A stretch of 64,000 bases of DNA from Cylicocyclus nassatus (Eukaryota > Nematoda > Chromadorea > Rhabditida > Strongylidae), in contig CATQJL010000001.1 in the NCBI GenBank assembly GCA_958299035.1, positions 17,467,433 to 17,531,432 on the forward strand. The letters are read 5' to 3'. Under the pieces are notes generated by a model, which saw nothing but the letters and a program-made list of their open reading frames with translations, had not been told where the DNA came from and made no database searches. Positions 34,131-46,000 of this stretch are shown here, in pieces. Position numbers and translations under genes: made by a program. Numbering within the stretch: the first letter of the stretch is position 1; each line of letters begins with the position of its first letter.

Positions 34131-34836
34131 CTTTTTGACCGGACTTGATCTCGCTTCAAGAAATGACTTCGCGACATATTATAAGGACAGTGTAGGACGT
34201 GCATGATCGCGAAGCTCGATGTGTTTGCGGCCGTCGCACACTCCTGAAAAATCAGTATGAATTTCGGGTTGAATCAGCTTTCTGCATAGATGAGTGCTTA
34301 GGCGATTTCCATTATTAGGAGCTGGGGTGGGTCTTTGCAAGAAAAACAGCGTTTATGATTTGGTAGTTAACCTCGGGTCATTCGTAACTTAATGTGTGAG
34401 ACTGCACACTAAGCCCTGTTAGCGACGGCACTCGTACTGGTAACTTTTCAGTGAAACATTTTTTAGCCCAGCAAAGTGTAGAAATAAGTTCTATTGACTA
34501 ACATGTAACCAACAAAAACAAAAGAGACAAGGAAACAAGCAGAAATCACTAAAAATGAGCAGGCTTTAGTTTTGCTTTCGTCAGTTAACGTGTTTAGTGT
34601 GCACTACGCATATTAAGTTACGAATGACTCGACGATAGTCGCTGTGAAAAATTTGCTTGAGCCTGATTTTGCTTCTATTACTACTTGCATTGCGAAAAAA
34701 ATCGTTGTAAAAATGGTAATTCATTCCCTTGCTATTCTTAGTTGCACGCAGACAGTTATCAATGTATCTGCCCCAACCCACTTACTAGCGACCCTATGGG
34801 TATCGATATCGAGGTATCGGGTATCGGGTAACGATA

Positions 34837-37800
34837 TCGATTACTAAGAACACTCATATATAGCCACGACAATAAAAAATGCACAAATATCTTGAGTTTG
34901 TGCAAAAACCAGCGCATGTTTCGAGCAAAAGAAACATCTTTCATGATGCCCTAAATTAGTCTGGCATACCAGTGCATGCGAACTAAGGCGTGGATGAACC
35001 GCTACAATAGATTATGTTAGCGGGTAGCCCTTCTGCGGATTTATACAGTTAGCTCATGACCTGGAACATGATACTGCACTTAAACGACCTCACGCCATAG
35101 TCTTGTAAATCGGCACCATAGAAAAGCTCCTAGTCAACACGTGCATTAAATTCCACTCAAGTTATTGTCGCGAGTAAGAATTAGCATTGGTACAGAACGA
35201 CAGCTATTAATACAAAATACCCTGACGCATAAGCCACCAGCAGGATCTTTTGTATTTCTCCATGACATGAAATATACTGTTGTGAAGAAAGTAGGTTAAC
35301 GAGATAAAAGTCGAAAGTGCCTGATCCGTTCAGGAAGAAAAGCAGGATCTCCTTTGTCGGAAGTGCAGGCCGTTCTCCTTCTTCAATCGATGAGGATGTC
35401 TTCACCGAGCTCCTGTTCCCATGCCCGAACGCGCCATCATCGTGTCACAATTATCAGGGCTTGGCTGACCAACTTAATCCGAGGCGGACGAATCCGTCAG
35501 GAACCCTGAGCGAGCGAGTAGGGGGGAGCTCAAGGTAAAGGGCTCATTCGTCGTCGATATCCTCAAACGGCTTTCCATACAAAGGAAAATTGTAGTTTAG
35601 CAAAAGGTACGATAGGAAGATCTAAATTAGAATAGTTGCGCTCAGTTGAAGAGGGGATAGCACTTAGCGTCTCCACAACACATACAAGTTCCATTCCAAA
35701 ATTTCTGAGCTTACGAAATGTCGAAATAGAATTTGCAAGTACACGTACTCTATGACCAAAATAGTGGTACTCCTTTTTGACATGTTGCCCTAGGGTCTCT
35801 TTTGTGGTGATCTTCCCTAGAATTTTTGTGTTGTGTCATTCTATAAGCGCTATCATGCTCCAGTTCGTAAGCTGATCTACAAATCTGCAGAAAGACAAAC
35901 TTTGCCAAGAAAATGCCATTTCATTTAACTTCCAAAAATCAGAAGATAAAGGTGGGCTCTTTTAGAAAAAAGGAACGACTTCATGATTGAGACAAATCAT
36001 TATGCTTGCAGATGATGCTTTCGATCTGCTTGCAGATGATGCTTTCGATTGAGGAAATATTTCTTACTCCTCACCACGCTTGTTCTGACAACTTTCAACT
36101 CTGGCAACGTCGTTTAAACGCAATGGTTAATTGAGAAAATGACGTTTTTGTTCAATCAAAAAATCGAAAGAAGCTCCAGAAAGAACTACGCAAAAAAAAC
36201 TTTGGACAACAAACAGGGTACACCTGATGCCCTCTCAGTATAGAATTACGTCGACTATACCCCATCTTCAACAGTTTCCACTTTTGCGCCAACGAACTCA
36301 ATCACAGAGCCTGCAAGATTTACTTATTTTCTACCTGAAGCCTAGGCCGCAGCATGTATCTCCACCACTATGGGACTTTCCCAAATTGCGAAGTTCAAAG
36401 AGATTGGAAAGCTTACAGTTCGCCACAAGGCTCTAATCATTCAAAATATGAGATCCCCCCCCCCCTTCCTACTTTTCAAAATCCCTTCAAGTGACTAGAA
36501 CATCCAAGGGCAGAAAAGCGGTTGAAGGAAAAAAGTCTAAAAGTTCTATTACGTACTACAGCAACAGAAAGCACAACGGCCGCAAACACACCGCCTTCAT
36601 TAGGTTCGACACATAAAGGCTACTGCATGACGAAGACGCAGAAGCAGTATTAGTTGAGCGGGCGGGAACGCGATGCGCGCGAATCTTCACCGTTGTAAAT
36701 TCGGCGCATCATGCGCTCTGCGGCTAATAAAGCCGCGTTCGCGCCCAAAGATATCGCGCCTTTGTCATACAGCAGCCTATACTGTCCTTTTGCCATGACA
36801 TCGCCAGATTTTTACTTCTGCAGTATCTCTTACCGACTAACAATAGGTATTGATTTTAAACACGTCTTAGCACAATACTACTCCAATATATGGTGACTTT
36901 TAACATTTGCAAGACGTAAAAAATGCCTTCAAATAAAAATATAATTTATTCTGATTATTAAAAACTTCTTCGCAGACAGTCGCACATTGATCAGCAATAA
37001 CATCATCGGGCTAGACGGTATGCTTTGTGCCTCTGTTACAGCAAGCTTCACCTACACTCAAATAAAGGATAGAATTGGAGAAAAGAAATGTGATATGCAT
37101 GGAGCAGTACACACTCAAGACACGCTTTTTTGAGCTACACATATAAATCTGATCACTTTAAGGGAAAACAAAACTCTAGAGAAACACGCAATATAACGAC
37201 TGAAACCAATGAAAACGTTGTGTACAAAAGAGAAAAAATTTTAGAAGTGAGAGATAGAGAGATAAGACAGCATATGGAATGGTTCAACTGGGACAACAAA
37301 ACAACATATCGATAATGAACAAATCGAAAGTCGTACATTAAAGGCGTCTGGGCATAATGAGGCATTCATTAAGTGGTAATGTGACAGAAACTCAGAATTA
37401 AAGTGACCTCTATTACTTTCGATGGAAGGAAAATTTTTCGTTCAGCACTGAATGGTCTCACTTCTGAGACTTCGATCCACGTTTACCAAACAAGGAGAAG
37501 CGCTTCTCTGAAGAAGAACAAATTAGAATAAGCAAAATGACAGCAACTGAGACTTTCCATAAGAAGCTCACTCACTTTCGCTCTTCAGCGAATCGGTATC
37601 GTTTTGTGATGAGGGTGTTACAGGTTGCGTACTGGGCGTTTGTCGACCATACTGGTTATCCTCTACCCACGAGATGAACTCGACAGTTTCCTTATCACGA
37701 TCACGGCTTGATGGGGTAGTTTCACGTCTGTACGCTGATGTGGCATGTTCTTGATATACCAGGGTTTCCTAGAATTAGTATAAGGTTACATTCATGGGGA

Positions 37801-39664
37801 AAGCAGTATAACTTGGCATGGGTAAAAGACCACATTAAGATCAATTATGAATGATGATTTTAACTGCAGCGCAAAAGAAAAAATTTGGGCTTCAAGAATT
37901 TATTGCAGAAAGGTGCGACTGAATTATGAAAAAAAAACATACAAATTTATTACTGACCATATATCCATTTGTGGATGATGGCGGACGCATAGACATTGGG
38001 GTTGGAGATGGTCGCGATGTCATAGACATCGTCGTTGACGTTCCTAAATATCATCGATATCATAGGCCGTTCAAAAATCACATCAAACATCTTTTTGTGA
38101 GAACAGCTGACTGAAAGAAGTTTTGTGCTCTGTGGTATGGACGGAATCACAAGTCTGAGTAAGGTCATGGGTTATACCACACTGATCCTATCCTGCTCAG
38201 TTCCAATGGGCAGCCCTAGTGCTGGTGCAAATATAACTACTGTTGCACATTCGAAAGGCGTACCGTGAAGTTTCACTTCTTCCACAATCTTGCCGTCCTC
38301 GCTATTTCACTAACAGTGTAACCTGCTCATGCGGCTTCAGTCCAGCGAGGACGTCTCGCTGAATCCTGCGTCGCTTCTGCGAAGGCATCCTCTGGGCTTA
38401 TTTCCAAGCCCCCACCCATCAAGCGTGAGGAGCCCAGAACATATCCACGTAGCAGACGCGATGCAGGATCCAAGCGAGGGTGTCATGCGGGAACAGAGCC
38501 GTACGGAACCGGCAATGGCTATCGAGATGCCTGGATTTTTTTCCAAGTTTTTGCACTTTATGCATGTGTGACGAAGTGCACGGTGAGATCTAGCACCGTA
38601 TAAGGCCTCGAGCAGAGTTCACGCGATTTCGTCGCCTCGCTATTCTCCCAACAGACAACAGTTACGAGTCCATTTCAAGCCATTCATTTTGCATTTCGGT
38701 TGCGATAGTTTTTCGACACGACTAATCCTGCTTGATCATCACAACCGAAATGCAAAATGACCAGCATGCAATGAACTCGAAACTGTTGTTTTGTTTGAAG
38801 GAGAATTGCAAGGCGATGAAATCGCGTGAACTCTGCCTGAGCCCTGTGATGATGAGTGAGCATTCCGTGCGAAAATGGCCATTTCCCGGTGGGTATGGAA
38901 GGACTAGATGACTGGCACAGTGCAAGCACAAAATACCGAAATACAAGCTCGGAACTTTGAAGTGCACGAGGTGATGAGACATATCGTGCAAGAACAACGT
39001 GGCTCGGGACAATCTCGGTAGCATGCCGTCGTCTGTTACCATAGCTGTAGATCACACTTTCTAGGTGGGACAGCACTATTCGCCGCACAAGAGCGTGTGC
39101 AAGTGGAAAGGAGCCAGCAATGCTTGCGTGACGTGCCAAGAGAGCGAAATTCATTCCTCAACAATCTGCTCCGTGCTCATTAACAGGTGACAGATTCAAT
39201 CCATTGTGTGTAATTAGTTCCATCCGGACAAAGTGCTCGATGCCAAGTTGTTGTGTTCACAAACCCTGATCAGCCTTACTAGCGTCATCCTCCACCTCAT
39301 CCTCGCCATATATGCTCTCCGCATAGATCGATTGACGAGTGCTCGACCTTCGCACCAAGGAAACCTTTCTTGAACCGAAAAGGGCTGGCAAGTGTGATCC
39401 AGAGTTCGACAAGGAGTTGGAGGAGTCGAGGCGCACAAGCTGACCACTGCGTTCTCCACGAGGAAGCGTAGAGCACAGACGAAGGGAAATCTCTACATGG
39501 GAGGAGGATTCACCACGTGGTAGGGAATTATAGTTGGCGTATTCTGGAAAGAGGAAGCCGTGCGGATAGTGAAGAATAGCAACACAACATCAAACTTTAG
39601 CAGGAAAAAGGCAAAGCTTGACTAAAAAGCATAAGCAGGCATGCCACAAAACACAAGTATAAGC
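34837..39664. repeat. Right arm of the diverged inverted duplication
   Basis: Reverse complement of 1-4569 with scattered substitutions and indels, including a 25-bp tandem duplication near 36010-36055 present only here. This arm is contiguous with the full spectrin gene and contains its last two exons and most of its last large intron. Confidence 0.9.
35334..35534 (+). CDS. Internal exon of an unknown gene (right copy)
   Basis: Counterpart of 3876-4076: 201 bp, CCGTTCAG acceptor and CAAG/GTAAAG donor, about 67 residues with three amino-acid differences from the left copy. It lies 1.9 kb beyond the end of the spectrin gene and points toward it, so the two would be convergent. Confidence 0.35.
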
Positions 39665-40097
39665 AAACTGAGCATGACGTACTCAAAGAAAGGAAAGTTT
39701 GGAAACTCGAAAATGTAGAAAAACAGTGAAAGTCACTATGCAACTCCTTGATCGAAACTAGCGTGAAAAATGAAACATGGACGCTGATTTCATCTCTACT
39801 ATACCTACATCACTTACACTCCTAAAAGACATTTTTTTAAAAAACAAGATGCAAAATTTGTCAAAAATCTTTTTGAAATCTACTAGTAAGATTATCTCCC
39901 TTTGAACTTACGTCCAACAGTGCTTCCAGTGCGTTCTAATGTTCCATCATATGAATCAAATGCAGACACTCGTGACGTTGGACGCGACGTTTCATCTCTG
40001 AAGCTCTGACGAATTGCTGGAATTGGTGGAGCTTCATCGCTACTAGATCGCGATTCATAACGTCGCAATGGAGGTGCGATCGGCAACGTTTCTGATG
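37458..40097 (-). other. sma-1: sma-1 exons: C-terminal tail
   Basis: Exons 39912-40097 (S/R/P-rich, [19 protein letters not shown]), 37576-37768 and 37458-37507. The chain ends in a basic [15 protein letters not shown]. The 2.1-kb intron between the first two holds the foldback also seen at 788-1025. The last two exons are duplicated at 1672-1982. Confidence 0.85.
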
Positions 40098-43000
40098 CTA
40101 CAAGAAGAAGAACTGAACCGTTAAGAAGCCATAAATGAAAATCTAACACAAGACTCATATCAGGCAGAGATGCAACATTAGAACAATAAACAAACTTCCA
40201 AAACAAAATTAGAGCATAAAAGATCCGACTGCATGCGAATAAGCTGAAAGATTACCGTGATAATTGTATGACTTCAGCTGATTGCTGGGTGTGAGCTCAG
40301 CATGGAACTTGATCTTTGCGACCCATTCAAGCATTTGTCGCTCATCGGCACATGCAAATACATACTCAGCACCATCTTGGGTAGCAAGCCTCAAAAATAT
40401 CAAGATTTGACTCTACTTAATATCATAAGAGCTTCACTTACCTGTAGGCATGCTTCCTCTTCACATACTCTGGGAAAGGTTCGCATCTGGCACCATAGAT
40501 ATAGACAGGTGGTGCAGCTGCGATATTATCATAAAAACCAGCTTCGTCCTAAAGTGATGACCCATTCGTTTCAGCTCAGCACTTGCCAACAACCTATTGA
40601 TTTATTCACTACCTTGAAGAAACACATCAATTGGCCACAAAGGATAGAATAGTAATTCTTCCATGATCTAATTGTTGCCTTCTTACCACCACTTTGTAGA
40701 TCTTGTTTGCGATCGACAAAACTGAAATTCACTATAAAAATTTTGACCAACTAGCTCCTTCACCCTTTTTCAATCAAGATGTTCGAAGTCAAAAAAGAAC
40801 GCGGTGTTGCGTACGCGAAAGAAGGTGGAGACACGCACTACGTAAAAATCTCAGAAAACATAAAAAGGTATAGACCATTCAAAGTTTTTAGCAGAAGAAA
40901 ACCATCTATAAATTACCCTCTCATATCAATCGCTCCTAGGTCCTCCCAGCGACTGCTGCTACTCCTAGTCACTGAATTTCCTCTTCGAGTAGTGAATGAT
41001 GGTGTTTTCTTCATATCAACCTCTACAGCTGACACATTGGCTGGAGCATTTACACTCGGTGCGACTATGGTTGATGGACCACCAATTGATACACTCTCAC
41101 CTTTAAAGATTAATTCTTGTCAGCAAGAGCAAACTAAAGCAGTTGAAAACACCTACCAAGTGCAGTGGTTTTGCTGCGTTCTGCTCGCTCTTTCTTCGGC
41201 AGGGTTTGGCTTGAATAATCCTCGCTCTGATTGGGGCGTAGCAGAGAGATTTCTTGCGTCTTTCTCCTTTCTCTCTCCTGTCTTCTGTTAGCAAGGATTT
41301 GTCCTTTCTCGACCACTTTGATGGTATCACGTCGTTTCTGATCTTCTTCGGCAATACGAGATCGTTCAACCTGGGGCAAAATAATTAGACGTTAGGAGCG
41401 AATACTCTGCAGTTATATAGTTTACCTCCTTCTTCCTGAGGCGACTGAAGCTTTGCTCAATTAGAGTAAGTCGTTTCACCATATCACATCGATCTGATTG
41501 GGCGTCCAGGGTAATCAGGAAGTCATCGTAGTCACGAATCTGCGTTTCGGCATTCTCGACGGTGTCGATATGGCGCCAATCGTCACCTACAAGAGGTGAA
41601 AGTGATAAAGGTGCTTTAGTCTACAGCAGTGGCGTACCCAGGATTTCGGCTCGGGGGAGGGGGGGGGGGGGCGCGGCAAAAAATTTTTTCAAATGAAGGT
41701 GCGTGGCGTCAGCCACGCACTCCGAAAAAATTTTAGGGGTGCTTCTCAAAATTTTTGCGGGTCCCCAACACGCCCCCGAAAAAATTTTTTTACAGGGCTA
41801 AATTGAATTTTTAAAAATTTTTAAAAATTATTTTAATTGTTTACAAAAATAAACAAGTCACTTGCACCTTTTTATAACTCATGTAAGTAACTTTCAAAAA
41901 TTTCGCGACCCGTTCTCGGGGGGGGGGGCGCCCTTCCCCCGCCCCTCCCCCTCGGTACGCCACTGGTCTACAGATATAGCGATTAGTCAACAATTTACAC
42001 CATTTGATAACCATCCGCTGATGCATGAAAAATAGAAGAAGGGCGTGAGGATAGCTACCGACTCCGCCCACTTTTGCTCCTCCCTCCCCTCGCCCCCTCT
42101 ACTTCAAGGAATCTGCCAGCATACCCCAACCTGCATCAGAATATCACGCTGGCCCATAATCTGCTATCTTGATTGCTGCTCTCCCCCCCCCCCCCCTCCC
42201 CCCCTCCCCCGCCTCGTCAAATGTAATTGAGAGTAAGTCGAACTCACCAAGCAATCGTTCTCTTTCCAACAACCATTGCTCAAGCTGTGCAGCATTCTGT
42301 TTCCATCGTTGACAATCCATATTTTCAAGGTAAAGCTCATTACGATCTTTCCACACGTCAAGCAGTACAGCCCAAGACCTTTCAAGGGTCTCTACCTGCA
42401 ACACTCAATTCTCGAGGCTATACAAGACAAAATTTAATATTGCCGTACCTTTTCATTGATCTCTTGAGAGAGCACATGTCCTGACTGGATCATTTGTTTT
42501 CCTTGACGATTGAACTCATCGATATGAGATTTGCGACCTTGCATTTCCAAGTTATACTCATCATGACGCCGGGCTAGCGCTTCACAACCAGCAACATCTC
42601 TAGGAAGTTGTTCTGACGTCATCATCGCTTGCATCGTCTTCATCCACTGCATTAACTCTCGATATTCTTGGAAGTATGCCTGGAGGCTCTCCATATGCTG
42701 CAGCCTCTCTTGATGTCTTCTTGTTCCTTCCAAGATATCCTTCAACTGCTCTTCCATGTCCATTTTACGTACTTCAAGATGTTCGCGAGTGTTCGGGAAC
42801 GCTGTCCATAAGCGCTCAGCTTCCCGGCATAGTTCAGCGACTTGCTTCTCAACAGCTCTCATCCCGTGTACGAACTCATCATGGCGCTGCATTTGCACTT
42901 TTATCGTTGCTAAGTCAGCATGAGCAAGATCTTCGTTTTCCATAGCTACACCGGTCGCTTCTTTGTCACCAAGCCAGTTCAGCGTCTCATCAGCTTCCTG

Positions 43001-46000
43001 ATCGAATCTATGCACTTGTCGTGCCCCAGCCAAAGCTTGCTGTCGTTCAGTTGCCGCCTCATTGACGGAGGTCCACAAGCTGTTGAGATCAGTTCCTTTG
43101 GCGCGGATGGATGCAGCGTAGGGATGGCCACTTCTAAGCAGTTCTTCTTGAGCTCTTTGTACAGCAGCAACTCGTTCTCCAGCGGCCGCCAGCTCACGCA
43201 CTACGGTCTCAAACTTTTCGGTAAGTTGTACGCAGTCTTCTAAATCGCGACCATAGTCTTCCGACGAAGCCAGGTGTTCTTTATCATGGAGCCAGTCAGA
43301 CAGATCATCGACTTGTCGCACAAACCTGTGGTAACGTCCAGCATCCACGAGCTGTGTTCGTCTTCTGTTACACTCCTTCACTAGATCAGCATAGGCACTC
43401 TCTAGCTTGACTTGTCGAGCAGCAATTTGATTTGCATTCTGATGGTCTTGCAACGAATCACATCGACCTCGCAGTCGTTCTATCTCATCTCTGAACTTCG
43501 CAACTTCTTTGTCAAGGACAGTCAGTCTTCTCAGGTATCCTTCAGCAGCTGCCTGATCACGGCCTGTTTCCTGGTTGGTGGCAACAGGCATCTGATCCCT
43601 AATCCATTGCTCGGCCTCTGCCGCTTCAGTATAGTACTGATGACTGTCGACAGCTTGCTGTAGACGAATTCTTCTCTGTGATGCTGCATCCTTGATTGAT
43701 AACATAGCAGATGACAAAGTGTCAATCGTCTTCTCAATCTGTGGTGCCGCAAAGTGTTTCGCACGAATCATAGCCATTCCTTTCGACTCGATCTCATGAA
43801 TTCCAGTTTGGCGCGAGTCCAACTCCTTTTCGAGCGCTATATGCTTTTTCTGCAAACTTTGTGCAGCCGTTAGACTATCACCACACTCCTGGCTCTTTGC
43901 TAGTGGCATTTTGTCAGCTAACCATTCTAGCTCTTCTTCAGCGCAAGCAGTCCATTCATATAAAGCGTGAGCATCGCGAAGATTATCTCTTCTGATCTGT
44001 ACAGGCTCATTAAGGGAAGAATATCGTGCAACAACTTGTTCGGCAGCTCCAAGGATTGCATCTGAGGTAGGTGAACCAAGCGTTTTGATTTCTCGAGCTT
44101 TCTGCATCAGATCGTTGACAGCATCTGCTCGTCCACGGATTTCAGCGTCCAGCGCGTCCAATTTCTTCATGAGATGTTCAACGGAGAGGAGATCTCTGCC
44201 ATGATCTTCGGTTGCCAGTTCTCCTTCAATACGATCTAGCCATCTTTCCATATCTTCAACTTTACGCTGAAGCGTATGAGCTTCATACGCTTCTCGGAGT
44301 CTCTGCGTCTTCAAAGCTGACTTTGTGCGCAGTTCATCCCAACCACTTCGAAGCTCACCAAGTTGAGCACGAACTTGCTCGCTCATAAAATGCTTTTCCT
44401 TGATCAGTTGTTCACCCTGTGCTTCCACAGCCACCAGCCGCTTCTCATTCTCAGTCAGTTCGGAATCGAAGGCTAAATGTTTCTGCAGTTTCGATCGGAG
44501 GTTTGTTGGATCGAGGTAGGATTCATCATAAGCAAGTTGCAGCTTGGCATTGATCCAGGTGATTAGTTCACCACAGGTGCGAATGAATTCATGGTATTTT
44601 TTGCTGTCACCCAGGAGCATACGCCTCATTGATGAAGCTTCCAGCATGTTGGCATGGCGTTGCATCACTTCGTCACACCTAAAAAATTCATGGCTTTCTC
44701 AAAAAGAACTTTTCAAAGCTATGAAGTCTACCTTGCTGCGATATCTCCGCGATATTCATTGTCACTGGACATCAGCTTCTGTGCGTCAACTTTGAGACAT
44801 TCTAGTTTCTCACTTTGCTTTTTCACAGTTTCTTCGAAAGCATCATGCGATTTGATCAACAGCTACAATAAGAAATCATCGATAGTCAATGAAACTAATT
44901 CAAAAAATTAATATATCGACAACCTAGCCGTTACATACCTGTACCGCATCCGGAGTATCTCCAATATCACCTTGTTTGAGCAGATTTTCTTTGTCAGCCA
45001 GCCATCTTTCGCACATGCCAGCTTGGTCACACCACTGGAGCCATTCCAGAGTTCGTTGGAGTGATGCCTAGAACATCTCACACATTTTTGGGACCATAAA
45101 TATTTGAGGCGATAGAAGCATTTTATATGAGTCTATGATTTGCTTACCTTTTCAGCCTCCCATGTTTGCCTGAGCTGATGTTCGGAGTTCTGCACTCTCT
45201 TATGAGCTCTTTGCACCTCTGGTTTGTGCTCTGGTTGCTCAGCAATTAAGCGTTGACCTTCTTCATGTAGGATATGTAGCTCATCCTGAACGTTCGCTAT
45301 TTACAAATTTTCTTAAGTGTCTATGCAGGCTTACCTGACGTCCGTCAATCTCAGCACGTCGCTCAGCATGTTGTGCAATCAACTGTTCAGCTTCAGCAGT
45401 AGTCTTAGGTGTCTGGTATGAAGTCATCTTGTTTCGCAGCTGCGCTGCCCATTGTTCTGCTTTTTTGACTTGGTCGATGTACTTGTACAGTTTGTAGCTG
45501 AAAAAAAATACAAGTCAGAAGCTTACAAATGAGATTAGCAATGAAAGTAATCACTATTCAATTAAACAAAACGAGACGTGCCATAAACTTGACAAATTGT
45601 TTCATTGGGCACACTATACTCAGAGTTCACTTCATTTCAGTTGTGGTTCATTTTACCGAAAGGAGCAGGCAAAACCTGAGACGACTTACGATTTATCCAA
45701 GCATTCATTACGTAGTTCAGCGGCTTGACTTAGTTCTTTCCAGCTCTCTTCGAGCTTTTTCAAGGAATCCAGAATGGTGTTTTTGAGCGGTGGCTTCTGA
45801 AAAGAGACAAAAGGAATAAATGCAACTTTTTTTTGCAAAAATGGCAATAAATATTGCGAACTACTAACTCACCTTAGCAAGAATTGCTTGCGCATCTTTG
45901 TCGTGAGCGATGAGTTTTTGATGTATAGCACTCATATCTCTTTCCAAAGCAGTCTGTTTACGCAGTAACGCGTCAACACTAAACCAAGCAATTTACAAGC

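Noticed and set aside
40779..41291. 170-codon plus-strand frame opposite spectrin
   Set aside because: Antisense to well-supported linker exons at 40917-41370; only its first 30 codons lie in intron.
42144..42230. Pyrimidine-rich C-run read as coding
   Set aside because: Intronic poly-C/T tract preceding the exon at 42248.
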